A stretch of DNA of 64,000 nt from contig NC_133121.1 in the NCBI RefSeq assembly GCF_033568475.1, forward strand, positions 4,030,001-4,094,000, given 5' to 3'. Below are positions 23,987 to 35,624 of the stretch, piece by piece (position 1 is the first letter of the stretch; every line of letters starts with the position of its first letter). A program made the position numbers and the translations under genes. The notes below the pieces were generated by a model. It saw only the letters and a list, made by a program, of their open reading frames with translations. It searched no databases and was not told the DNA's origin. Origin of the DNA: Henckelia pumila (Eukaryota > Streptophyta > Magnoliopsida > Lamiales > Gesneriaceae).

Positions 23987-24240
23987 CACTAAAAATACAA
24001 CGGTTTTATACACAAACTGTTGTCTTTTGACCTTTAACAACGGTTTTTACAAAAACCATTGTCTTTGGCTGTAGTTTAATGAAAAAGACAACGGTTTATG
24101 TGTCATAGGCAACGGTTTTAAAAAACCGTTGTCTATGAGCGGGTTTTTTTATGGTCTACGACAACGGTTTTAATTAACCGTTGTCTATGTGCGTGTTTTT
24201 TGGGGTTTACGACAACAGTATTGTCAAACCATTGTAGTTT
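23987..24240 (+). repeat. CACTA-type left terminus with subterminal inverted motifs
   Basis: Starts CACTAAAAATACAACGG. The next 250 bases hold at least eight copies of ACAACGGTTTT or its complement AAAACCGTTGTC, many arranged as close inverted pairs. This is the usual layout of the subterminal transposase-binding zone of plant CACTA (En/Spm) elements. Confidence 0.75.
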
Positions 24241-25296
24241 AGTGTGTTGTTGTTGTTTTTTCTTTTTTAAAAAAAAAAAAATTAAATACCTACGAACACA
24301 AGGAGAATAATATACCTTCACGCTAATTAAGCCTCAACAGAATAAAGAACAAACGAAAGAAATGGGAAATCCAAACCTAACCCCGATCCGGCGCCCTAGT
24401 TTCCAATAGATCCCCGAAAACGGAAGATTTGACGCTAGCTACCTCGGCGGAGGAAGAGGTTGTCAAATCAAGTGAATGACGAGGAGGACGAGTAGGAGAT
24501 CGAAGCGGTGGCTTGCGCCACGGATTATTCCAATGATGAGGATGTATCCAACGTCTCTGGTCCAATGGAGGATGATAACAAGGTGAGTTTGAGGGGTAAA
24601 TATTTTCTTCAATAGAATGAGTGGTTTTCTGGATTTTTTTGTTTGTTTTTCATGATTACTGACAGTGGATTCGTTCAGATCTATGTAGTTTTTCTTGTTG
24701 CCGATTGATTTAGTTAGGTTTCAGTTTGATTTGTTGGGTTAGAGGCAAAGAGAAATTTTCGAATCGATGCTTCGCTCCATCTCGAATCGATGCTTCGAAC
24801 AATCTTGCCGGCAACAAACGATGATTTATTAAGTGAAAGTCACAATTTCTACTGTATCGATGAGGTAGATTCAGCTGTAGTAGTTTGGAAACTTGTTCTT
24901 CTGCTGTTTTTTTTTTTTTTTAATTTCGTGGAATCCAATTAATCACATTCAATCTATGTAACAGAACGACAAATTACTGCTATGCCTATATTAAAGCATA
25001 CAATGGCCTTTATTCATGATATAGAAATTTGCCGCCTCATCCTTTAATCTTTATCAGCGAAAAAATATGGGTAAACCCGTAAAGGTAGTAGTTATCTGCT
25101 GTGCTAGTGGGTTTTTATGTTGGGTATTGAATAAAAGAACTTCTTCCTAACTCGTAAGAACCACCTCGTCAAGCTGTGAGATATCTCTGTATTATTTACC
25201 AATTGAAACGATTGGCTTCCCAATAGAAGTGGTTGTGTGTAATATTATTTTTCTGGGATACACCATTAGGTAAATGATTTTCGTGTGCCATTTCAG

Positions 25297-25401
25297 GTAA
25301 ATGTGACCGCTGATCACAGAATTATCTATGGTGCAGACTTGGCTGCTTTCCTTCAAACATTCTCAAAGATAGTTGAGAACCGAGAAAGCTTGACGATGTA
25401 G
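25297..25401 (+). pseudogene. Captured last exon of plastid pyruvate dehydrogenase E2 gene
   Basis: After a good acceptor (TGCCATTTCAG) comes an open 34-codon exon, VNVTADHRIIYGADLAAFLQ then TFSKIVENRESLTM, and a stop. This is the C-terminal end of the chloroplast dihydrolipoamide acetyltransferase (LTA2/LTA3-type E2). Its ADHR-x-x-YGAD signature is the catalytic-histidine region and differs from the DHRxxDG of mitochondrial E2. No upstream E2 exon is visible, so this is a fragment and not a gene. It keeps the splice acceptor and some following sequence, so it was taken from genomic DNA rather than from a spliced transcript. It lies inside the CACTA-bounded block. Expression or function is unknown. 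Confidence 0.72.
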
Positions 25402-26225
25402 AACATGGTTTAATTTGGTAGAGGCGATTCAAAGAGGTATATTTTAATAAATCGGATTCGGCTGTTTATAGCTCACCACTGATTTTTATTTTTTGGTATT
25501 TCCTTGTGTTCTTATTTTTTTAGATATCATACGATGATATAATATTATTATCATGATTGTGAGCTTATAAGTTAAAGAGCTCACCATCCAATTATTATCA
25601 TGATATCATACAAAAAATAATATGTATTCTCTTGTGAGCTTATAAGTTAAAGGAAGCTTATTATTGTCTTGAGTTAGTACTATATTGATTTAAAATGATA
25701 AGTTATGATTGAGAATGATAATTAGATGACCAAAAAATTTCATCAATGATTCGGTTCGAGATGGAAAAATAAATCTAGATATTCGAACCTTTCGTGGGAT
25801 TGCCATTTATCGTATTTATCATCTGGATTATATGTTCATCTACTACTTAATGGGAACCCAAGGTAGAAACATCATCCATTCCAAGAACAAAATTTAATCC
25901 CCATTTAGAACGACCATGTCTATGAAAAATAACTTCAATATTCTCACTGGAGCTCTGTTCTTCCTTGCAGGCTTTCGAGTTCGGGCTTGGATATGGTGCT
26001 GGAAACTGTATACTAAAGTCACATGGTATTTATTCGTTCATTAGATGTGCACGACCTTTTTTAAGTTTTATTTGTAATCAAAGATAAAGTTTCATTCAAA
26101 GATAATAAACAATACAATAAGCAAGAATTATATGAGGAAGTGTGCATCCCTATCTCTCTGAGTTTCTCGGTGGCTCCCTCGCCGGAAGATGAGGAAGCGG
26201 AATCAGTTATTGACTCGGCTGATGT

Positions 26226-26696
26226 TGTTGAAAGTTGGAGACAACCACCAACCAAAATTGAATGCACATGTTGGATTGGAGTTCACATTGGCCGGCAGCA
26301 ATCCAAATTTGACATTGAATATGGATGGATTAAAAACGTGTACAAAAATCAATATTGAATTCCTTTTTGGCTGGTTTTCACACGGTAGAAAATCTCATTC
26401 TTCTCTTCTTTTGTATTAACAAAGAGAGAAAAAAATAAAAGAGAGAAAAAAAGTGAGTTTTTTTTCGGAGATCTCTTGTGAGTTAGAGAATTATTTCTCG
26501 GTAATACTCGGGGTTTGGGTGTGGTGAGATAGAGTGTTTTGTATACACTTGTAATATTTCTCCGGTTATAAATATTGCAGCAGCTCCGTGGACGTAGCCT
26601 ATATTGGATGAACCACGTAAATCTTGGTGTTCTTGTTGATTTTTTTATTCCGCAATTATTATTATCGTCATGATCACTCCGGCATAATCCATAACA
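26226..26696 (+). repeat. Left LTR of the copia-type element
   Basis: 471 bp, TG...CA ends, and nearly identical to 29232-29700. It contains a TATAAATATTG string near its right end that could be the element's promoter. Confidence 0.92.
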
Positions 26697-29231
26697 ACTG
26701 GTATCAGAGCTGTTACGGTGTCTGGGAGCCTTGGTAAAAAATTTCTTAAAATTATGAGTATGCTCTGTGGTTGCAGCTTTGTCTGATCTTCCACATCAGA
26801 AAAGATTTTTTGAAATTTTATTAAGGCGGGTGAAGCGATGGCCGGAAATGACGGATCGAGACCTGGAATCAATAAGTTCGACGGTACAGATTTCACGTTC
26901 TGGCGCTTACAGATTAAAGATTATCTGTATAGCAAGAAGCTACATCAACCTCTATCCGGGGTGAAGCCAGAAAATATGGAGGATGATGAGTGGGAGCTTC
27001 TTGATTGACAAGTGTTAGGAGTAATACGATTGACCCTAACAAAGAACGTGGCACACAACGTGGCGGAGGCAAATACCACGGAGGAGATGATGTCCATTTT
27101 GTCGGACATGTACGAGAAGCCATCAGCAAATAATAAAGTGTTCCTCATGAAAAAGTTATTCAACTTGAAGATGGAGGAAGGTGCTTCGGTGGAGGCACAC
27201 ATCAATGAATTTAACACGATTATTTCCCAGCTAACATCGGTTGAAATCAAGTTTGATGATGAGATCCGTGTACTTATTCTTTTGGCGTCCTTACCAAATG
27301 CTTGGGAGCCGATGCGGGCAGCGGTTAGCAATTTTGCTGGAAAAGGAAAGTTACAATTCAATGATGTCAGAGATCGAATCCTTGGTGAAGAAGTTTGCAG
27401 GAGGGATTCGGGAGAAGCAACATCATCGAGATCTGCCCTAAATCTCGAAAACAGAAGTAGGGGCAGAAGTGCTGAAAAGAATTCTAACCAATGGCGTGGC
27501 AGATCCAAATCAAGAACTGGAAAAGACAAAAATACATTTGAAAAGAAATTGAAGTGCTGGAGCTGTGGTGAAACTGGTCACATGAAAAAAGACTGCAGAT
27601 CACCCAAAAATAATGCAAATGTTGTTACTGAGGATGTACATGATGCCTTAGTACTATCCATGGAAAGCCCGGTTGATTCATGGGTAATGGATTCGGGAGC
27701 TTCATTTCATACCACCGGTGATCGTGAGGTATTCAGTAATTACATTGCTGGTAATTACAAAAAAGTTTTCCTGGCTGATGGAAAACCGTTGGAAATAGCT
27801 GGTATGGGTGATATCAGTTTGAAAATGTCAAACGGATCCATCTGGAAGCTCAACAAAGTGAGACATGTACCAAAGTTGACCCGAAATCTGATCTCAGTGG
27901 GACAGCTTGATGACGAAGGCCATAAAGTGACCTTTGGTGATGGCTCTTGGAAAGTGAGCAAAGGAGCCATGATTATTGCTCGAGGAACGAAAACTGGAAC
28001 TCTGTACATGACTTCCAGTTGCAGAGAAATGTTAGCAGCTATGGATGCTGGAGCTAACTCAAGTCTATGACACTGTAGACTTGGACATATGAGTGAGAAG
28101 GGAATGAAGATGCTGATATCAAAAGGGAAGCTACCGGAGTTAAAAACTGTTGAACACAAGCCGTGTGAAGCTGTATTTTTTGGAAAGCAGAAAAAGGTGA
28201 GCTTTTCAAAAGAGGTTAGAGAACTGAAATCGGCGGATTTGGAGCTGGTACATACTGATGTATGTGGACCATCTCCTGTGACATCCCTTGGAGATCACTC
28301 AAGATATTATGGCACTGCTGTTGACAATTCAAGCAGAAAATTTTGGGTTTATTTTTTGAAAAATAAATCAGATGTTTATGAGACCTTTAAACAGTGGGAG
28401 TTTGCCATAAAAGATGTGATGGATTCACTGTCATCCAATCACATGTGGGAGTTGTCAGAACTTCCTAAAGGTAAAAAGGTTTTACATAGCAAGTGGGAGT
28501 ATCGGTTAGAACACGATGGTAGCAAGCGGTACAAAGAAATCCTTGTTGTAAAAGGTGAAAAAGAATTCATTGATTACACTGATATTTTCTCTCTGTGGTA
28601 AAGTTAACTACTATCAGGACTGTACTTGGATTGATGGTAAAAGAAGATTTGCATTTGGAGCAGTTAGATGTAAAAACTGTGTTTCTTCATGGTGAGCTAG
28701 ATAAAGAAATGAATCAATCACAGGGATTTGAAGTACGAGGGAAAGAGAAAATGATGTGCAAACTTCAAAAAAGCTTGTACGGTCTCAAACAAGCTCCAAG
28801 ACAGTGGTACAAGAAGTTTGATGATGTAATGAATAATGATGGTTTCCCGAGATATCATGCTGATCACTGGTGTTATGTGAAGCTTGATGGTTCTTATATC
28901 ATGCTACTGGTATATGTAGATGATATGTTGATAGCAGAAGTTTGTCTGAAGGAGATTGATAAACTAAAGATAGAATTTGCTATGAAGGATTTAGGTGCTG
29001 CAAAACAAATCCTTGGAATCAGGATCCTTAGAGATCGGGTGAATGGAGTCTTAAATCTTGAGAAGATTTCTGGAAGTAAAAATCCTGCTGATATGTTCAC
29101 GAAGGTGGTGACCACTGACAAATTGAAGTTGTGCTCGGCTTCAGTTGGACTGCAAGCATAAGAGAGGAAGAATGAGCTGTTGCATTGGCTGTGTGAAGTC
29201 ATGATTGAAATCAAGTCTTCAAGTGGGAGAT

Positions 29232-29700
29232 TGTTGAAAGTTGGAGACAACCACCAACCAAAATTGAATGCACATGTTGGATTGGAGTTCACATTGGCCG
29301 GCAGCAATCCAAATTTGACATTGAATATGGATGGATTAAAAACGTGTACAAAAACCAATATTGAATTCCTTTTTGGCTGACTTTCACACGGTAGAAAATC
29401 CCATTCTTCTCTTCTTTTGTATTAACAAAGAGAGAAGAAAATAAAAGAGAAAAAAAAGTGAGTTTTTTTTGGAGATCTCTTGTGAGTTAGAGAATTATTT
29501 CTCGGTAATACTCGGGGTTTGGGTGTGGTGAGATAGAGTGTTTTGTATACACTTGTAATATTTCTCCGGTTATAAATATTGCAGCAGCTCCGTGGACGTA
29601 GCTTATATTGGGTGAACCACGTAAATCTTGGTGTTCTTGTTGATTGTTTTATTCCGCAATTATTATTATCGTCATGATCACTCCGGCATAATCCATAACA
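29232..29700 (+). repeat. Right LTR of the copia-type element
   Basis: 469 bp, with the same ends as the left LTR. It is preceded by the purine-rich AAGTGGGAGA and followed by the target duplication GACGT. Confidence 0.92.
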
Positions 29701-29705
29701 GACGT

Positions 29706-31884
29706 GATGTTTGTTGTGATGGGAATCATTAGCTTCATCCATTATTTCAATTGGATGGTATAATTTTTTCTTGTGATTCGGTAATTGTATTGATTGATTT
29801 ATTTTTTGTATGTATTCGTTTATTATATGCTTGTTCTTATGCTCATGTAGAGTTGGGTATTTGTTTGGTTGGATTCCGGAAAACAACGCTATGCAGTCTA
29901 TGCTCTTGTCTATTTAGCTTCCTATTTGAGGTTTGATCCTGTCTTGGGTGTTTTTTGTTGTGAAATGATTTTGGGAGATAAAATAAAAGTGCATTTGCTA
30001 TTATAGTTTATGTCAAATCATGCAAGTTTTTTTTTTGATTTATTTTGCAAGTGGTAAGAAATGAGAATGAGGTTTGCATATTCATCCAAGAAATGTTCTT
30101 GTGCTTGAACGAGCTTAACTGGGGATTACAATAATAAATATTTGCATAGATGATACGTATTTGTACTCTAAATCAACAGTCAGGACCTTCCAAGGATACT
30201 CTCTTCTTTTCCCTTGTGCTTTAAGTCTGGCCTCTGAAACTATAAACATATTACGAAATGCTCTCTTTTGCAATTAATTAATTATTTTTTAATATTCTGA
30301 GATATGCTCAAATATATTCTTACGTCTTCATGTTGCTCTCATTTTAGTCAGCGGAGAGAAGGCTTCGAAGCTTGGTCTAGACATCATTGTAAAGATCTCA
30401 AGATATACTAATGCTGCTCAGGTAATCATTGCAAAGTAATGAAACTGCAATGCCCATACCTGGTCTATCAGTTGGTATGTAGTTCTCCTACTCATGTCAT
30501 CTCAAGTTGTCCAATGTTTTATGTATATTGACTGTGGATGAGTTGGAATTCTATCGTTCTGATATCACACATGGTAAGTTTCGATGGGATATTTGGAATC
30601 CGTTCGTTGCAATGGTTCAACATGTGTAGAGGGAAGTGGTTAACTTTAACTTGAAGCATTCATAGTGGTTTGAATCTTGCACCATATTCTTGAAACAAGG
30701 TCCTGTGATATGCAAAACGTGGGCTTGTGAATGTGTTAGATAACCACAAAGTGTGTATAGATTAGATGTTCCGTGCATCGGAACATTTTCTGTTTTGGTA
30801 TCTATTTTTTGTAATTTCACAAGCTTCATTTCTAACATTCGCAAATACTGTCGAGAATTCTGCCTCAGCATTGTTCTGATATGCTTTCATGCATTTAAGT
30901 GCCTGTGGATCAATGTTTGAAGCAAAAAAAAGAATGTTTATTTCATTCCCCTTCACTTGCATTCTCAGCCATTACGAAGCAGAGAAAGTGCTAGGCCTGT
31001 TTTGCGAGTAAAACACACGTCTATATGTGCTGCTTCGCTGGTAATTATGTTGTACTGTGCTTGAGATCAGATTAACTCTTTGTCAATTGATTTTGTAATG
31101 ATGACTTTAAGAGAGGGTCTTCTCTTGTTATAGAATATCTATGTTTGGCAATAAGGGTCTCTTTTGAAACATGCAATCAATATGTTTCACATTATAGTTC
31201 TTTATGATCAGAACTTGTATATTTATTTCAAAAAACTTATGGGGCACTTTTGATTCCCTGATCAATACAAAATGTGAAATTTCTTGGAGGATGTCATAAA
31301 CTTGTTTTTCTTGCATTCTAGCACTTCTTTGTACTTCTGGGAACTTGTTCGAGGATATCAAAAGCTTGAAGCATTTTCTTGGAAGTGCATTTTTTAAATA
31401 TGTACTGATTCTTACCTTAAACCGCAGAATGCCACTTGTGCTGCACAGCAGGCACAAATAGGTACGAGGCAATCATCTACCGTTACTGTTGCACCTTTTC
31501 AATGTAATGATCCCTTCTTCATTCTCCATGCTTCATTTTGTTTACTGTCTTTCCAATTCCTTTAAAGCAGTGGTGTCTTTTCAATTTTAGATGTACTGGA
31601 GTTTATAATCGAAACCGCAGATAGCTGAGGCATTGGTTCGTCACTGCATTAATAAAAAGTGTGAGTACTCTTTGCAAGAAATATTATGTTTTCCTTGACT
31701 TTCCTATGTTTCCATGTGCTAAAGAAGAAGCTTTGCATTGTGTTTTTAATTAACACAAGCGGAAGGATGGAATCAGGAAAAAATAATTTTTGATTAAAGT
31801 TTCTCATTGTTATAAATTATTTTTTCAGGACCTGAATATAGGCGTTGCATTATGGATAGCTTCTGGAGGTGATGGCTGGCTTTA
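29706..31884. other. Inner part of the CACTA-bounded block, no intact gene
   Basis: This stretch continues the sequence interrupted by the copia element. It contains a few exon-like pieces with splice-like edges, for example about 30352-30421 (reads SGEKASKLGLDIIVKISRYT then NAAQ), about 31427-31462, and about 31836-31880. I do not recognise the source genes. There is no transposase. Confidence 0.4.
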
Positions 31885-32269
31885 TGTTAGGATCTAAATC
31901 TCCTAACAAACTCAATTGCAAATAATAACAGAGGAAAGCAGATTTACTAATAAGAAATATGAATTATAATCTGAAAAATATCCCAGCCAAGGATAGAATC
32001 CTTTTACAAGAAGAATGCAAGCACTCTCTTGCCCCTAGCCTAAGCCAGTAGAAACCCTAGCACAAGCTAGTAAAAAAAAACACAATAAACGTGAATGACC
32101 CCCATTTCCTTCTATCTTGCCTACTTTATATTCTCGCATTCTAACCCCTTTCCTCTTCTCCAAGCTATGGGTTCTAGAAGTTTCTTGACAAGTGGATAGC
32201 CCAATTTAGCAAGGCCCATGATGAAAACCCACTTTACTTATCCAGCCCATTATTCTAAAGTACCTAACA
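31885..32269 (-). repeat. LTR (3' end in element orientation)
   Basis: 385 bp, almost identical to 34929-35314, preceded by the duplication CTTTA at 31880-31884. Confidence 0.93.
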
Positions 32270-34149
32270 ATACCACCCCCTTGAAATTCAGCCTTGTCCT
32301 CAAGGCTGTGATTAAGAATGCAAGGTGCCATGGTTGTCAAAGATGCAGTATAGCATCCTCATTTCTTCCTAGCTTTGCGCCCTCTGCCATCAAAAACTCT
32401 TGTTTGGTTCGTATCCAGGATTGGATGGCTGAATTCCTTCTTTTCAGACTCACCGGTAGCTCCATAATCTTTCACCTTGACAAAATTTGAATTTGAATTG
32501 TGGAACCCTTCAATTAAACCAGGATCTGTAGATGATCCTTCCCTTGTGATATCATCAGTGACACGAGAATAATAAGCAATTGCAGCACCACCTGTCAATT
32601 GCAGCATCATCACTATTCTTACTTGCAACTCTTGAATTCTTATTTCTAGTTTTTGTTCCTCCTCCATGTTCCTTTCCAACTCAAGAATTTTTTTTGAGAT
32701 TCCTTTCTCTAGTTTTTGGCCAGCACAGTGCAGCAGACTCTCTTCATCCCAACTCAATTTCCATGCAATGCCCATCACAAAATCCACCCCTTTTTTTTTT
32801 TCAAAAGTTCTTCTACACACCCTAACTTGATACCTCATATCAGTAGGCATGTACACAATCAGCACCACCCGATGAAGCCTATTAAACAGTTGGGCTGTAT
32901 GACGCCATGGGTATATCTCATCTTGCTCACCCATGCGCTCTATGCACTCAATCCAAAAGCCAAAAAACACTTTCATTTCCCTTGCTTCTTGACGGCCACA
33001 AATGAAATGTATTTGATGGAGGTGCTCCACCTTAAAAACCAGGAAAACAGTAATGGGCTCAAAGTTGTGCTGGCCACGGATGACATACCTTCCCAACCAC
33101 AGATAATCCACATATGCAATACCACTGGCAGTGAAGAAAAATCCATATTCAACTACAAATATCATGATATCCCCAATTTTCCCTTGCCAATTCCCAACAC
33201 AGCTTGCAGCAACAATAAGTATAAACTCTTTTTCGGCTTTTAATTTTCCTTTGTCAATCTTCTCCTGTTGTTGGCTGGCTTCTCTGCTACACATGCGTCT
33301 CTGTAAAGCCACCCACTGGTTTCTCCTGCGCCCCTCTTGCTCGCTTGAGCTTGTGTTAAGGGGTTCCGATAGAATCGCCCCATATAAAGTAATACGGCCC
33401 ATCTTGTATGCCGGTCACCGGGCTTGCTGAGGAAAGACCCATATAACCCATCAAAACCTGATTGACCCAATAAATTTGAAGCTTTTTTTATTCGTTTCCT
33501 TATTCTTTGAGATGCGTGAAATTTAGAATCTGCGCCGCTCATCATACCGGCAACAAACAGGCCAATTGTTTGCGAATCTCCGGCCACATCTCGTCGACCG
33601 ATCTCATCACCTAGGCTCGCTGCTGCTTCTTCATCCTCTATCCGCGTTCTGAGTTTTGACGTAAAGGGCGATAAGCATCGGACTCGAACGGTATCTATCT
33701 TTTGGGCCCAGTGATTGGTCTGGCCCAAGTATCTTTCTAAAGCCCTAACCCACTCCTTAGTGGCCAGAGTTTCAAGCCCTAAAACCTTTAATGATAACAC
33801 GATGACATGAACAAAGACGGAGTGCTTCTGATCTTGGTGTTGCGCAGCCCAATTTAACTGGACCAATAAAATCACAAACCACTCGGTGCTCACGCCTTCG
33901 ACTCTCCGCCCCTGGAACACTGATGCACAACTCTCGTATGGTTTCTCTTTCACTTTCACCGCCTTCCACCCACTGTACCGTTCAATTAGCTCCATGGCGC
34001 TGACTCTTGGGCATCGTCCAATCCTTAATATCCCTCCCATTCCCATCGGGTCCCCTTCATCGAACTTCGTTGCTTTCACTTGCTCAACTTGTTTCTGATC
34101 TTTAATCAAATATGAAGACAGCGTTGATCCCTCGGGTTTTTTGACATCT
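32270..34149 (-). other. Remaining internal region of the LTR element
   Basis: Non-LTR interior without recognisable retroelement proteins. Long minus-strand open frames cover 33240-34149 (tail of the PDS5-containing frame) and 32359-33402 (347 codons, with a Glu/Lys-rich helix near ILELERNMEEEQKLEIRIQE). I recognise neither. They may be element-specific filler or further captured sequence. Confidence 0.5.
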
Positions 34150-34859
34150 GAAGTTTCTAATACTTTGGTTAAATACGGTCTAAGATTCTCCCCACAATTA
34201 TTCAGAACCTTCTCAGCCAATTTTTTTACATTTGGCTGAGCTTTCTCATTGTCCTGCTGCACGACAACCATAATGGGACTGAGTAAAGCTGAATTGATAT
34301 AATCACTCTCTTTTAAAACTAGAGTCATCACTGCCTCTATAGACTCCAAAATGATTTCTGATTGCACCCTTGCAGCTCTGAGAAAGTGTTGGAACATCTC
34401 AATAATTGTCTGATCCATTTCCAAATCCAACATGATCACACAATACCTGACCTTAGCCATGGTTTCGAGAATTGCTATCCTTTTGCGATAAGATCTGCTC
34501 GAAGTTTCTGCCAAGTCCTCAAAATATGATACAATCAACTGAAAAATTTCCTTCATTTTGTCATCATTATATGGAACATCTGGTGCGGTAATTCTGGTTA
34601 TCTCACTTAGGCAAGAAGCTACACTTACTCTTATATCAACATCAGAGTGCTTCATTAAATCTTCTGCTGTCAATGCCTCCATTAGTGGTGAAAGGGCAGT
34701 TAACATGGATTTGGAAGGCGATTGCTCCACTTTTGACAGAAATCCCTCAGCTCGATCTAGGAGGCAGATGAATTTATCCACAGAAATCGGAGGCTGGTAC
34801 AAAGCGAAACCCGCAGCAGCAAGCTGTTCTTCAAGGTTTTTCTCGGTTGACAGCAGCAT
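34150..34859 (-). pseudogene. PDS5 cohesin-cofactor N-terminal segment carried by the LTR element
   Basis: The minus-strand frame from 34859 opens with a segment of about 235 residues that closely resembles the N-terminus of plant PDS5 (sister-chromatid cohesion protein, HEAT repeats). Recognisable strings are LEEQLAAAG, LSKVEQSPSKSM, HSDVDIRVSVASCLSEITRI, APDVPYNDDKMKEIFQLIVS and SSRSYRKRIAILETMAKVR. The segment is uninterrupted, although plant PDS5 genes split this region with introns. It was therefore probably taken from a spliced transcript, as expected for capture during reverse transcription. Downstream, the same frame stays open to 33240 (539 codons in all), but that part has no family I know. 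Treated as a fossil passenger of the element. Any function is unproven. Confidence 0.75.
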
Positions 34860-34928
34860 TGTTGATTTACCACTCAGTTGGAAACTGGAACTCGCCTCTT
34901 CGATTCGAATCCGGCAGGTCGGACCAAT

Positions 34929-35314
34929 TGTTAGGATCTAAATCTCCTAAAAAACTCAATTGCAAATAATAACAGAGGAAAGCAGATTTACTAATAAGAA
35001 ATATGAATTATAATCTGAGAAATATCCCAGCCAAGGATAGAATCCTTTTACAAGAAGAATGCAAGCACTCTCTTGCCCCTAGCCTAAGCCAGTAGAAACC
35101 CTAGCACAAGCTAGTAAAAACAAAACACAATAAACGTGAATGACCCCCATTTCCTTCTATCTTGCCTACTTTATATTCTCGCATTCTAACCCCTTTCCTC
35201 TTCTCCAAGCTATGGGTTCTAGAAGTTTCTTGACAAGTGGATAGCCCAATTTAGCAAGGCCCATGATGAAAACCCACTTTACTTATCCAGCCCATTATTC
35301 TAAAGTACCTAACA
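34929..35314 (-). repeat. LTR (5' end in element orientation)
   Basis: 386 bp with TG...CA ends, followed by CTTTA at 35315-35319. Confidence 0.93.
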
Positions 35315-35624
35315 CTTTACGAGGGGGTGGGCGAAGTATAGGGCCGACCTGAATGCGTTTGGGCTTTGTGTGTTAAGTTCAGAATATGATTTGCATCCAT
35401 TTACTTGCATGGTTCTATGCTTTGTTCACGCCTCTGATCCCTAGTTTCTGAACTTTTTTTGTATTTTTCTATAGTGTACATTGCATTAGAATTTAATTTC
35501 GAGTGATTTTTAATATTAAAAAATTGTATATTAACTTTTATTTTTGAAATTTTAAATTTTGGTTTATTTATAATATTGAAATTTGTATATTATTTTTTAA
35601 TTTTTTTGTTTTTTATATGGAAAA

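Larger units (their letters stand above)
26226..29700 (+). mobile_element. Ty1/copia-type LTR retrotransposon, broken
   Basis: A fossil element of 3475 bp. Its LTRs lie at 26226-26696 and 29232-29700, and each starts TGTTGAAAG and ends CATAACA. The flanking 5-bp duplication is GATGT / GACGT. A primer-binding site TGGTATCAGAGC (initiator-Met tRNA type) lies at 26699-26710, and a purine-rich tract sits just before the right LTR. Parts in copia order: gag-like region with a CCHC knuckle (CWSCGETGHMKKDC), an aspartic protease motif (DSGASFHT), a small piece of the pre-integrase/integrase region, and a reverse-transcriptase part with YVDD. The internal part is clearly shorter than in a complete copia element, and several breaks are evident. 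By eye the LTRs differ at about 2% of sites, suggesting insertion within roughly the last 1-2 million years at usual plant rates. Confidence 0.93.
31885..35314 (-). mobile_element. Young non-autonomous LTR element with captured PDS5-like segment
   Basis: A fossil element of 3430 bp oriented on the minus strand. LTRs at 31885-32269 and 34929-35314 begin TGTTAGGATC and end CCTAACA. The 5-bp target duplication CTTTA is exact on both sides. Just inside the right LTR, the minus strand reads TGGTCCGACCTGCCGG (candidate primer-binding site, tRNA unknown). Just inside the left LTR it reads AAGGGGGTGG (polypurine tract). Both fix the orientation. No gag, protease, integrase or reverse transcriptase is recognised, so it is non-autonomous (LARD-like). 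The two LTRs differ at only a few sites in about 385, so it inserted very recently, probably well under a million years ago. As a mobile element it looks structurally whole. Confidence 0.9.
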
